From positions 124,001-188,000 of the forward strand of contig QQVD01000050.1 of the NCBI GenBank assembly GCA_003388555.1: DNA of 64,000 nt. Reading direction: 5' to 3'. The stretch comes from Acidobacteriota bacterium (GTDB taxonomy: Bacteria; Acidobacteriota; Thermoanaerobaculia; Multivoradales; Multivoraceae). Both the position numbers and the translations under genes were made by a program. How positions within the stretch are numbered: position 1 is the first letter of the stretch; every line of letters starts with the position of its first letter. Under the pieces are notes generated by a model. That model had not been told where the DNA came from. It saw only the letters and a program-made list of their open reading frames with translations, and did not search any database. This document shows positions 21,106 through 30,528 of this stretch, piece by piece.

Positions 21106-22775
21106 CCACCGTTCCCGGAGCGAAGATCTTCGCTTCCGCCTTCCTGTCGCTGGTCCTGCTGGCGCCAGGTGCCCCGACCGAGGTCGCGGCGCAGCAGCCG
21201 AACGTGGATCCGGCCGCGGCCGGGTCGCTCTCCGAGGTGGTCGACGTGCGGGTGGTCAACGTCGAGGCGGTGGTCACCGACCGCCGCGGCCGACCCGTCT
21301 CCGGCCTGCCGCGCTCCGCCTTCGAGCTCTGGGTCGACGGCGTGCAGGTGCCGCTGCGCTACTTCACCGAGGTGCGCGCCGGCCAGGCGGTCGAGGCGGA
21401 GGCGGCAGATGTCGCCGATGCTCCGGCCGTGGTCGCTGCCGCGGGAGAGCCGGTGCGGCGCAACGTGCTGGTGTTCATCGACGAGCTGCTCTCCTCGGCG
21501 CCCGAGCGCGACCGGGTGCTGCAGCGCCTGATCGACCAGCTGCCCGAGCTCGGCCCGGCCGATCACATGGCGCTGGTGCGCTTCGACGGCCAGCTCGAGG
21601 TGCTGACCGGCTGGACCCGCGATGTCGAGCTGCTGGAAGGCCTGCTGCGTGGCGCCAAGGGCCGCAAGACCTTCGGCCTGCGTCGCTTCGATGCCGAGAG
21701 CACCCTGGTCCAGCAGCAGCTGCTGGGGCCCGACCCGCGCCAGGCCGAGATGCGGCTGACGCTCGAGGAGAGGGCGCTGGTCGAGCGGCTGATCGTCGAG
21801 GTCGAGCGGGCGGTGCGCGCCAGCAGCGCCAGCCTGCGCAGCCTCGGCACGCCGCCCGGGAGGCGGCTGATGCTGCTGCTCTCCGGCGGCTGGCCGTTCA
21901 GCCCCGCCGAGTACATGATCGGTGAGACCTCGCGTGTGTTCGGGGACTCCGACCTGCTGCGCGGCGACCTGCTGCTCGGGCCACTGCGCGATACCGCCAA
22001 CCTACTCGGCTACACCATCTACCCGGTGGACGTGCCCGGGCTGCAGAGCACGATCAGCGCCGACCGGTTCGGGTCCTTCGGCAACCGCGACGGCTTCCGC
22101 GCCGGACGCGATCCGCTGTCGTACAGCCGCGAGACGACCCTGCACCAGAGTCTCTTCTACCTCGCCGAACAGACCGGCGGCGAGGCGCTGATCAACTCGC
22201 GGCGCGACGGCGTGCTGCGGGCCGTGATGGAAGACACCAGCAGCTACTACTGGCTCGGCTTCGTGCCCGAGCGGGCCGGTGACGATCAGCGCCACGAGAT
22301 CGAGGTGCGCCTCGCCGATCCCGACCTGAAGGTGCGCAATCGGCGCGACTTCTACGACTTCTCGAGGCGTCAGGAGTTCACCCTGCTGGTCGAGAGCGCG
22401 CTGCAGTTCAAGACGCCGCCGACGGCGACACCGCTGAGCGTGCGTCCGGGACGCGCCGAGCGCGACGGCCTGACCACGATGGTGCTGCCCCTCGCGGTGG
22501 GCATCCCGGCCGACATCGTCACCCTGCTGCCGGGGCCCGACGGCCTCGCCGCCCAGCTCGAGCTCCGCGTCGCCGTCCTCGACGAGCGGGGTGGCACCGT
22601 CGACACACCGGTGGTGCCGATCTCGTTCAGCCTGTCGGAAAGACCGGCCGAGGGTACGATGTTGAACTACGACACGGCGCTCAAGCTGCGCCGCAAGCGC
22701 CAGCAGCTGGTGGTGGCGGTGCTCGACGTGCCGTCGGGCGTCATGGCGTCCAGCTCGCTGGAGATCGATCCGTGA
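21102..22775 (+). CDS. VWFA-related Acidobacterial-type domain protein (paralog 1)
   Basis: Signal peptide; VDVRVVNVEAVVTDRRGRPVSGLPRSAFELWVDG; VLVFIDELLSS; YYWLGFVPE. Confidence 0.82.
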   Translation: MTTVPGAKIFASAFLSLVLLAPGAPTEVAAQQPNVDPAAAGSLSEVVDVRVVNVEAVVTDRRGRPVSGLPRSAFELWVDGVQVPLRYFTEVRAGQAVEAEAADVADAPAVVAAAGEPVRRNVLVFIDELLSSAPERDRVLQRLIDQLPELGPADHMALVRFDGQLEVLTGWTRDVELLEGLLRGAKGRKTFGLRRFDAESTLVQQQLLGPDPRQAEMRLTLEERALVERLIVEVERAVRASSASLRSLGTPPGRRLMLLLSGGWPFSPAEYMIGETSRVFGDSDLLRGDLLLGPLRDTANLLGYTIYPVDVPGLQSTISADRFGSFGNRDGFRAGRDPLSYSRETTLHQSLFYLAEQTGGEALINSRRDGVLRAVMEDTSSYYWLGFVPERAGDDQRHEIEVRLADPDLKVRNRRDFYDFSRRQEFTLLVESALQFKTPPTATPLSVRPGRAERDGLTTMVLPLAVGIPADIVTLLPGPDGLAAQLELRVAVLDERGGTVDTPVVPISFSLSERPAEGTMLNYDTALKLRRKRQQLVVAVLDVPSGVMASSSLEIDP

Positions 22776-24598
22776 GGACGAGTGCGCCCGGCCGTGGCGG
22801 CCGGTCGCATCAGGAGACATACGACGTGTTGGAAACCCATCGGCCGTTCGCCGACCTCACCCGTCGACCCGGGACCCGGGCCGCGGCCCTGCTCTGCGCC
22901 GCGCTCGCGGTCGGCCCGGTCGCTGCGACGCTGCACGCCCAGGATTCCGGCGGTGAAGGCGGCGGCAGCCAGGAGCTGAGCTACGTCGACGTCATCGACG
23001 TCAAGGTCGTCAACATCAAGGTCTACGTCACCGACAAGGACGGCAACCCTGTCACCGGGCTGACCCGCGACGATTTCGTCATCGAGGAAGACGGGCGCGA
23101 GGTCAAGCTCACCAACTTCTACGAGTTCAGGGAGGGCACCCGCGAAGGCGATCTGCCCCCCAGGCCCGAGGCTCCGAAGATCGAGTCGCACCCGGAGCTG
23201 CGCGCCGAGCCCGAGCTCGAGGTGGCGAGCGAGGACCAGCTGCACCTCATCGTCTACGTCGACCACCACAACATCCGGCCCAACAACCGCAACCGGGTGT
23301 TCCGGTTCGTGCGCCAGTTCCTGCGCGAGCACGTCGACCGCCAGGACAGGGTGATGCTGGTGAGCTACAACCGTTCGATCAAGATCGAGCGTGAGTTCAC
23401 CTCCGATCCGCAGGTCGTCTCCCGCGCCCTGTTCGATCTCGAGAAGCACACCGGCGGCCGCCTGACGGTCGACTCCGATCGGCGCGACATCATCAACGAC
23501 ATCGAGGACGAGATCGACATCTCGCTGCTGGTCAGCCGCGCCAAGATGTTCGCTCAGGAACAGCACAACGACATGCAGTTCACCCTCGACGCGCTCAAGG
23601 AGATGGTGTCGAACCTCGCCGGTCTGCCCGGCCGCAAGGCGCTGCTCTACGTCAGCGACGGACTGCCGATGCGCCCCGGCGAGGAGATGTTCGAGGCGGT
23701 CTCCGAGCGGGTCAACCGCGGCGGCGACGCCGGCGCCAGCTACTACTCGAACCTGCGCATGGAGGCGTTCAGCTACGACCTGTCGCCGCGCTTCCGCGAT
23801 CTCGCCAACACCGCCAACGCCAGCGACGTCTCGTTCTACACCATCGACGCCGCCGGCCTGCTCGGACGGTCGATCCGCGGCGCCGACATGCGCGGCGGGC
23901 CGCTGAGCTCGAACATGGAGAGCATCTGGAACAACAACGTGCAGGGCTCCCTCATGTTCCTCGCCGACGAGACGGGCGGCCAGTTCGCGGTCAACACCAA
24001 CAACTTCGAGGGTGCCTTCGAGCGCTTCGCCAAGGACTTCGAGCACTACTACTCGCTCGGCTTCTCGCCCAGCCACGCCGGCAACGGGCGGCTCTACCGC
24101 ATCGAGGTGAAGCTCAAGGACAAGCAGCGCGGCTGGAGCCTGCGCCACCGTCAGAACTACCGCGACAAGAGCGTCGAGCTCGAGATGCAGGAGGGCGTCA
24201 AGGCGTCGCTCCAGTTCGGGGCCCAGAGCAACGACCTCGGCATCCGGCTGGTCGAGAAGTCGCGCATGCGGCGCAGCGACGGCACCTTCATGGTGCACGT
24301 CGACGTCCTGATCCCGCTCGGCGAGGTGACGCTGCTGCCGCTGCAGGACGTGCACGAGGCGCGGCTGCGGGTCTGGGTGCAGGCGCGCGACGCCGACGGC
24401 GGTTTCTCCGATCCGGTGGTGTCGCCGCTGCGCATCGAAGTGGCCAAGGACGAGGTCGAGCAGGCCAGGCAGGGTGTCTGGGCCTACGAGTTGCCACTGG
24501 TCATGGGGACCGGCGACCAGTGGATCAGCGTCGGGGTGCGCGACGACCTCGGCGGCGAGCGCTCGTTCCTCACCCGCGTGCTGCGGGGCGAGGCGTAG
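22772..24598 (+). CDS. VWFA-related Acidobacterial-type domain protein (paralog 2)
   Basis: VIDVKVVNIKVYVTDKDGNPVTGLTRDDFVIEEDGREV; LIVYVDHHNIRPNNRNRVF; YYSLGFSPSHAGNGRLYRIEV. Overlaps paralog 1 by 4 nt (GTGA). Confidence 0.85.
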   Translation: MRTSAPGRGGRSHQETYDVLETHRPFADLTRRPGTRAAALLCAALAVGPVAATLHAQDSGGEGGGSQELSYVDVIDVKVVNIKVYVTDKDGNPVTGLTRDDFVIEEDGREVKLTNFYEFREGTREGDLPPRPEAPKIESHPELRAEPELEVASEDQLHLIVYVDHHNIRPNNRNRVFRFVRQFLREHVDRQDRVMLVSYNRSIKIEREFTSDPQVVSRALFDLEKHTGGRLTVDSDRRDIINDIEDEIDISLLVSRAKMFAQEQHNDMQFTLDALKEMVSNLAGLPGRKALLYVSDGLPMRPGEEMFEAVSERVNRGGDAGASYYSNLRMEAFSYDLSPRFRDLANTANASDVSFYTIDAAGLLGRSIRGADMRGGPLSSNMESIWNNNVQGSLMFLADETGGQFAVNTNNFEGAFERFAKDFEHYYSLGFSPSHAGNGRLYRIEVKLKDKQRGWSLRHRQNYRDKSVELEMQEGVKASLQFGAQSNDLGIRLVEKSRMRRSDGTFMVHVDVLIPLGEVTLLPLQDVHEARLRVWVQARDADGGFSDPVVSPLRIEVAKDEVEQARQGVWAYELPLVMGTGDQWISVGVRDDLGGERSFLTRVLRGEA

Positions 24599-24620
24599 GC
24601 GGACACGGGGAGTGCCGGTC

Positions 24621-25103
24621 GTGAGTAGACGAACCAGCTGGTCGGAGTCGATGCGCGAGGTGGTCGGGGCCTCGCTGCAGCTGCTGCAGGCCGAGATCGA
24701 CGAGCTGCGGGCGCAGCTCGGCGCCGAGACCGCGCGCCTGGTCCGCCTGGCGCTGATCGTCGGCGTCGCCGCTGGCTTCGCCTTCTGGGGCCTGGCGGTG
24801 CTGATCGCGGCGGCGGTGCTGGCCCTGGCGCTGGTGCTCGAGCCCTGGCTGGCGGCGTTGATCGTCGGCCTGGTGCTGTCGGCGGTCGCTGGCGGCTTCG
24901 CGATCTGGGCCCGTGCGCGGGTGCGCCGGATGCGCTCGCCGGCGGCGCTGGTCGAGGAGCGTCTGCGCGACCATCTCGCCTGGTGGGAGCGCGAGATCCG
25001 GCCGGCGACGCCTGCCCATCAGCCGCGGACCGCACCGGGTCCGGCCCCCGCACCGGGGATCGAGGGTCCGGCGCCCGACGAGTTCACCGGGGAGGTGCGA
25101 TGA
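24621..25103 (+). CDS. Phage-holin-superfamily / YqjE-like small membrane protein
   Basis: N-terminal amphipathic helix plus two TM segments (LALIVGVAAGFAFWGLAVLIAAAVLALALVL, LAALIVGLVLSAVAGGFAIWA). Confidence 0.65.
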   Translation: MSRRTSWSESMREVVGASLQLLQAEIDELRAQLGAETARLVRLALIVGVAAGFAFWGLAVLIAAAVLALALVLEPWLAALIVGLVLSAVAGGFAIWARARVRRMRSPAALVEERLRDHLAWWEREIRPATPAHQPRTAPGPAPAPGIEGPAPDEFTGEVR

Positions 25104-25134
25104 GCGGTCTGCCGGGATGCGGGAGGAGCGGGGC

Positions 25135-25356
25135 ATGAGCTACGACCAGGGAGACGACTCCGCCCGCCACGGCGGCGAGGTCGATCTGGCGCGTCGGAGG
25201 TTCCGCGACGCGGTCGAGGAGGCGACCGATCAGGTGCGGCGCCACACCGGGCTGAGGCTGGGCGCCCGCTGGGTCTGGCCGCTGGTCGCCGCCGCAGCCG
25301 GCATGAGCGCCGCCTGGGCGGTGCGCCGCCGCCTGCGTTCGGGCCACGACGACTGA
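25135..25356 (+). CDS. Small protein with one C-terminal TM (YqjD/ElaB-like topology)
   Basis: Charged helix, then WVWPLVAAAAGMSAAWAVRRRLR at the C-terminus; ATG 25135 after gggaggagcgg. Confidence 0.55.
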   Translation: MSYDQGDDSARHGGEVDLARRRFRDAVEEATDQVRRHTGLRLGARWVWPLVAAAAGMSAAWAVRRRLRSGHDD

Positions 25357-25543
25357 CGCCAGGCGGGGGCTCGATGCACCCGCCGCATCCGCCGGCGGAG
25401 CGTGCGACGAAGATCCTGACGACTGCCGCGTCCGGCTCGCGGAACCCGGCGACCGGGTCCTCGAGAACGAACGGCACGCCAGCGACGTAGACTGAACAGA
25501 GGCCCCGGCACCACTCGCCGGGCGCCGGAGGAGCAGCGGTTCC

Positions 25544-26812
25544 ATGAGCACGGACAGCCGGAACGCAGAGCACGGGCCCTTCGAACGGTCCAGCTACGAT
25601 GCAGTGGTGGTCGGAGCGGGGCCGGGAGGCTGCGCCGCGGCCTCGATCCTCGCCCGCGGCGGAGCCTCTGTGCTCCACCTCGAGCGCTCGCAGACGCCGC
25701 AGTTCAAGGTCGGCGAATCGCTGATGCCGGAGACCTTCGGCCCGCTCGAGAAGATGGGCGTGATCGACGACATGCGCGGCTCCGAGTTCGTCAAGAAGCA
25801 CAGCGTGCAGTTCTATACCTCCAGCGGCAAGGCGTCGGCGCCCTTCTACTTCTCCTCGATAAACGACACCGAGTCGGCCCAGACCTGGCAGGTGCACCGC
25901 GCCGACTTCGATCAGCTGCTGTTCGAGAACGGCCGCAGGCACGGCGTCGACGCACACCGGGGCGTCAACGCACGCGAGATCGTGTGGGATGGCGACAGGG
26001 CGGTCGGGCTTCGCGGACAGGCGTCCGGTGGTCGTGACTTCGAGGTCGCCGCCAAGGTGGTCATCGACGCCACCGGACAGAGCTCGCTGATCGCCAAGAA
26101 GCTCGGTCTGGAGCGGGTCGACTACGGCCTCCAGCACGCTTCGATCTTCACGCACTTCCAGGGCGCCCTGCGCGACGACGGGATCGACGAGGGCGCCACG
26201 CTCATCCTGCAGACGAGCGACGCCCGCTCGTGGTTCTGGTTCATCCCGCTGGCCCGCGACATCGTCAGCATCGGCGTCGTCGGCAAGGTCGAGGAGCTGA
26301 TCCAGCAGCGCCAGGGGCAGCCGCACGAGACCTTCTTCGACGAGGTCGCCAAGTGCCCCGAGATCGCCCGCCGCATCGAGGGCGCCGTGCAGTGCCGCCC
26401 GGTGCAGGTGATCAAGGACTTCTCCTACCGCTCGCCCCAGGTCGCCGGCGACGGCTGGGTGCTGGTCGGCGACGCGTTCAGCTTCATCGATCCGGTCTAC
26501 TCGTCGGGTGTGTTCCTGGCGCTGAAGTCGGGTGAGATGGCGGCCGAGGCGGTGCTCGACGGGCTGCGCACGGGCGACTTGTCGCGCGCTCAGCTCGGCC
26601 GCTTCGAGGACGAGCTGCGCGGCGGCATGGCGGCGGTGCTGCGCCTGGTGCAGGCGTTCTACGCTCCCAACTTCAGCTTCGGCGGCTTCCTCAAGGAGCA
26701 TCCGCACCACCAGCGCGACATCACCCGCATCCTGGTCGGCGACGTGCTCGACGTCGACTTCACGCCGCTGTTCCGCGACATGGACGAGTTCCAGTCCCGG
26801 GTCAGCGCCTGA
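25544..26812 (+). CDS. Flavin-dependent halogenase-like FAD oxidoreductase
   Basis: VVVGAGPGGCAAASILARGG, FKVGESLMPET, SWFWFIPL (fits WxWxIP), GWVLVGDAFSFIDPVYSSGVFLALKSG. Confidence 0.82.
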   Translation: MSTDSRNAEHGPFERSSYDAVVVGAGPGGCAAASILARGGASVLHLERSQTPQFKVGESLMPETFGPLEKMGVIDDMRGSEFVKKHSVQFYTSSGKASAPFYFSSINDTESAQTWQVHRADFDQLLFENGRRHGVDAHRGVNAREIVWDGDRAVGLRGQASGGRDFEVAAKVVIDATGQSSLIAKKLGLERVDYGLQHASIFTHFQGALRDDGIDEGATLILQTSDARSWFWFIPLARDIVSIGVVGKVEELIQQRQGQPHETFFDEVAKCPEIARRIEGAVQCRPVQVIKDFSYRSPQVAGDGWVLVGDAFSFIDPVYSSGVFLALKSGEMAAEAVLDGLRTGDLSRAQLGRFEDELRGGMAAVLRLVQAFYAPNFSFGGFLKEHPHHQRDITRILVGDVLDVDFTPLFRDMDEFQSRVSA

Positions 26813-26946
26813 GGCGGCCGGCGCGTCGCGGGCTGGTCCCGGCGGCCGTCGGATAGGGTTTCGCGGATCGCTCGCCGGCCCCCGAGGCGCCCGGGGACGG
26901 AACCCGGGGCGAGGAGGGCCGGCGCGCCGAACGATCGGAGGGAATC

Positions 26947-27219
26947 GTGAAGAGGCTGGTGCCGCTGCTGCCCGTGCTGGCGCTCCTGGTGCTGCACACC
27001 GACGTCTGGCTGTGGAACGACGCGACGATGCTGTGGGGGCTGCCGATCGGCCTCTCGTACCACGTCGGCTTCTGTGTCGCCGCGATGGCGGCGCTGGCCA
27101 TCCTGGTGCGCTACCGCTGGCCGCGTGAGCTGGTCGAGGCCGCCTACGAGGGCGCCGCCACGGCGGCCGCGGAGCCCGCCGGCGAAGACGACGGGCGCTC
27201 CGCCCCGGGAAAGGGCTGA
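26947..27219 (+). CDS. DUF3311-like small membrane protein
   Basis: Two TM segments and placement immediately upstream of a sodium:solute symporter. Confidence 0.65.
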   Translation: MKRLVPLLPVLALLVLHTDVWLWNDATMLWGLPIGLSYHVGFCVAAMAALAILVRYRWPRELVEAAYEGAATAAAEPAGEDDGRSAPGKG

Positions 27220-27225
27220 GGCGCG

Positions 27226-28683
27226 ATGCTTCCGGTCGTCTTCCTCTATCTCGGCCTGGTGCTGGCGATCGGCCTGTGGAGCCATCGCATGGCGCGCTCC
27301 ACCGGCGAGGACTTCTTCGTCGCCGGCCGCACGATCGGCCCCTTCGTGCTGCTGATGACGCTCTTCGGCACCCACATGACGGCTTTCGCGCTGCTCGGGG
27401 CGTCAGGAGAGAGCTACCGCATCGGCATCGGGGTCTTCGGCCTGATGGCGTCCTCCTCGGCGCTGATCGCGCCGACCCTGTTCTTCTTCGTCGGCATGCG
27501 GGTCTGGCGTCTCGGCAAGCAGTACGGCTACGTCACCCAGGTCGAGCTGCTCAGCGAGCGCTTCCAGTCGCCTCTGCTCGGCCTCTGTCTCTTCCCGGTC
27601 CTGGCGGTGCTGCTGGTGCCCTACCTCCTGATCGGCGTGATGGGCGGCGGCATCACCCTGTCGGAGATCGGCGGCGACGCCATTCCGACCTGGGTCGGCA
27701 GCGTGCTGATCACCGCCGTCGTGCTCGTCTACGTCTGCTTCGGTGGCCTGCGCGGCACCGCCTGGGTGAACACGTTCCAGACCTGCTTCTTCATGGTCAT
27801 CGGCGCCGTCACCGTCTGGCTCATCGTCGGTCGGCTCGGCGGTCTCGAGACGGCGATGGCGCGCGTCGCCGAGAGCCACCCCGAGATGCTGGTGCGCGGC
27901 GACAACGTGCGGCCGCTGCAGCTGGTCACCTACCTGCTGATCCCCGCCTCGGTGGGCATGTTCCCGCACATCTTCCAGCACTGGTTGTCGGCGCGGCGGG
28001 CGGCCACCTTCCGCGCTCCGGTGATCCTCTACCCGGCCTGCATCCTGATCGTGTGGCTGCCGAGCGTGCTGCTCGGCGTCTTCGGCCGCATCGACTTCCC
28101 CGACCTGGTGGGACCGCAGGCCAACTCGGTGCTGGTGCGAATGATCGCCCTCTACTCGCCTGGAGTGCTCGGCGGACTGCTGGCGGCCGGTGTGTTCGCC
28201 GCGATCATGTCGTCGCTCGATTCGCAGTCGCTGGCACTGGGCACCATGTTCACCCGCGACGTCATGCCGCGGCTGCTGGGTCGCAAGCTGGCCGACGGCG
28301 AGCAGGTCCTGGCCGGCAGGCTCTTCCTCGCCTCGGTGCTGCTGCTCACCCTGGGGCTCTCGTTCGTGGTCAATCGGTCGATCTTCGGCCTCGCGGTGTG
28401 GTGCTTCACCGGCTACACGGCGCTGCTGCCGATCCTGATCGGCGCGCTCTTCTGGCGCCGCGCCACCGCGGCCGGCGCGCTGGCGTCGCTCGCCACCGCC
28501 TTCGCCTCCTGGCTGTACTTCTTCCGCGCCGGCTGGGGCAAGCCCGACTACAGCGTGCTGGGCTCGGGAGCCATGCCGGTGGCGGTGATCGTCCCGGCCG
28601 CCGCCCTGGCGCTGATCGTGGTGTCGCTGCTGACGCGGCCGCCGGATACGGCGGTGGTCGAGCGGTTCGTGGGCGACGACTGA
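27226..28683 (+). CDS. Sodium:solute symporter family transporter
   Basis: About 13 hydrophobic segments; SSS-like GEDFFVAGRTIGPFVLLMTLFGTHMTAFALLGASGESYRIG and AAIMSSLDSQSLALGTMFTRDV. Confidence 0.9.
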   Translation: MLPVVFLYLGLVLAIGLWSHRMARSTGEDFFVAGRTIGPFVLLMTLFGTHMTAFALLGASGESYRIGIGVFGLMASSSALIAPTLFFFVGMRVWRLGKQYGYVTQVELLSERFQSPLLGLCLFPVLAVLLVPYLLIGVMGGGITLSEIGGDAIPTWVGSVLITAVVLVYVCFGGLRGTAWVNTFQTCFFMVIGAVTVWLIVGRLGGLETAMARVAESHPEMLVRGDNVRPLQLVTYLLIPASVGMFPHIFQHWLSARRAATFRAPVILYPACILIVWLPSVLLGVFGRIDFPDLVGPQANSVLVRMIALYSPGVLGGLLAAGVFAAIMSSLDSQSLALGTMFTRDVMPRLLGRKLADGEQVLAGRLFLASVLLLTLGLSFVVNRSIFGLAVWCFTGYTALLPILIGALFWRRATAAGALASLATAFASWLYFFRAGWGKPDYSVLGSGAMPVAVIVPAAALALIVVSLLTRPPDTAVVERFVGDD

Positions 28684-28692
28684 GGCGCGGCG

Positions 28693-30060
28693 GTGAAGAT
28701 CGCGATCATCGCGGCGGGCGCCGGCGGCATGTTCTGCGGCAGCTGCATCCGCGACAACGCTCTGGCCACCGAGCTGATGGCGGAGGGCCACGACGTCGTG
28801 CTGCTGCCGATCTACACCCCGATGCGCACCGACGAGGAGGGCGTGGCGCTCGACCACGTCTTCTACGGCGCGGTGAGCATCTACCTCGAGCAGAAGTTCC
28901 CCTGGTTCGCACGCATCCCGCGCTGGATGCGCGGCTGGCTCGACCACCCGGCGCTGCTGCGCCGCCTGCCGATGTCCTCCAACGCCACCAACGCCAAGGA
29001 CCTCGGTGAGCTGACGCTGTCGACGCTGCGCGGCGAGGAGGGGCGCCAGCGCGCCGAGCTCGAGCACATGGCGCGCTGGCTGGCCGACCACTACCAGCCC
29101 GAGGTGATCCAGCTCAGCAACTCGATGCTGCTCGGCTTCGTGCGCGAGCTGCGCCGCCACCTGCCCGACGCCAGGATCGTCTGCGCTCTCCAGGGCGAGG
29201 ACATCTTCCTCGACGACCTCGACGAGCCCTATCGCACCGAGGTCATCGGGATGATGGGGGAGCGCGCCCGCGAATGCGACCTCTTCGTCTCGACCAGCGT
29301 CTTCTACGCCGCGCCGATGGCCGAGCTGCTCGGCATCGACCGCGACCGCATCGTGCCGACGAGGATCGGCATCCACGTGCCTGCCGACGACCCTGAGCGC
29401 CAGCCGCCACCGGAGGAGCCGTTCACCATCGGCTACCTCGCCCGCATCTGCCCCGAGAAGGGCCTGCACCGGCTGGTCGACGCCTTCGAGCTGCTCTGCG
29501 AGCGGATCGGGGCGGAGCGGCTGCGGCTGCGGGTGGCGGGATACGAGTCGGGCCGCGACCGGCAGTACTCGGCGGCGCTGCGCCAGCGACTCGAGCGCTC
29601 GGGCCTGTCGGGCAGGGTCGACTGGCTGGGCGAGGTCGACCGCGAGCAGAAGACGGCCTTCCTGCGCTCGCTGCACGTGTTCTCGGTGCCGACGATCTAC
29701 CACGATCCGAAGGGGCTGCCGGTGCTCGAGGCGATGGCCGAGGCGGTGCCGGTGGTGCAGCCGCGGCACGGCGCCTTTCCCGAGCTGCTCGAGCGCACCG
29801 GCGGCGGCGTGCTGGTGGAGCCCGACGACGCGCGCGCGCTCGCCGATGCGATCGAGCGTCTGCTGCGCTCGCCCGAGGAGCGCGACGAGCTCGGCCGCCA
29901 GGGAGCCGCCGGGGTGCGGCGCGAGTTCACCACCGAGACGATGGCCGAGGACACGCTGCGGGCCTACCGGCGGGCGCTCTCGAGTGCGTCGGCGGTCGAC
30001 TCGGTCGACTCGGTCGCGTCCGACGACGGCCGTGCCGGCGCCGCGGCGGGAGCCGGCTGA
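28693..30060 (+). CDS. GT4/GT-B glycosyltransferase with GMFCGSCIRDN N-terminus
   Basis: IAAGAGGMFCGSCIRDNALATELMAEGHDVVLLPIYTP; C-terminal IGYLARICPEKGLHRLVDAFELL and FSVPTIYHDPKGLPVLEAMAEAVPVV. Confidence 0.88.
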   Translation: MKIAIIAAGAGGMFCGSCIRDNALATELMAEGHDVVLLPIYTPMRTDEEGVALDHVFYGAVSIYLEQKFPWFARIPRWMRGWLDHPALLRRLPMSSNATNAKDLGELTLSTLRGEEGRQRAELEHMARWLADHYQPEVIQLSNSMLLGFVRELRRHLPDARIVCALQGEDIFLDDLDEPYRTEVIGMMGERARECDLFVSTSVFYAAPMAELLGIDRDRIVPTRIGIHVPADDPERQPPPEEPFTIGYLARICPEKGLHRLVDAFELLCERIGAERLRLRVAGYESGRDRQYSAALRQRLERSGLSGRVDWLGEVDREQKTAFLRSLHVFSVPTIYHDPKGLPVLEAMAEAVPVVQPRHGAFPELLERTGGGVLVEPDDARALADAIERLLRSPEERDELGRQGAAGVRREFTTETMAEDTLRAYRRALSSASAVDSVDSVASDDGRAGAAAGAG

Positions 30061-30062
30061 AG

Positions 30063-30503
30063 GTGTTCGAGTACCGCACCCGCAGAGTGGTCGAGTTCGC
30101 CGACACCGACATGGCGGGGATCATCCACTTCTCCCGCTACTACGTCTTCATGGAGCGCGCCGAGCACGAGTTCTGGAACGCACTCGGCACCAGCGTGCAC
30201 ACCGAGGTCGACGGCGTCGCGATCGGATGGCCACGCCTCGAGGCGTCGTGCCGCTTCCTGCGTCCCGTGCGCTTCGAGGACGTGCTCGACATCCACCTCC
30301 AGGTGGTGCGCAAGGGCGGCCGTTCGTTGACCTTCGAGATCGACTTCTGGTGCCGTGGCGAACGGGTGGCGCAGGGTCGGCTGGCGACCTGCTGCTGCGC
30401 CCTGACTCCGGGCGAGCCGCCGCGGGCGGTGCCGATCCCCGCGGTGCTGGCGGAACGGATCGAGGAGCGACCGACCGCCGGCGACGCACCGTATCCTCAG
30501 TGA
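30063..30503 (+). CDS. 4-hydroxybenzoyl-CoA-type hotdog thioesterase
   Basis: VEFADTDMAGIIHFSRYYVFMERAEHEFW. Confidence 0.88.
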   Translation: MFEYRTRRVVEFADTDMAGIIHFSRYYVFMERAEHEFWNALGTSVHTEVDGVAIGWPRLEASCRFLRPVRFEDVLDIHLQVVRKGGRSLTFEIDFWCRGERVAQGRLATCCCALTPGEPPRAVPIPAVLAERIEERPTAGDAPYPQ

Positions 30504-30528
30504 CGTTGCAGGCGACCGAGGTGACCAG

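Noticed and set aside
24621-25103. Holin-like gene suggesting prophage remnant
   Set aside because: No neighbouring phage genes; YqjE-like cellular membrane proteins share this topology.
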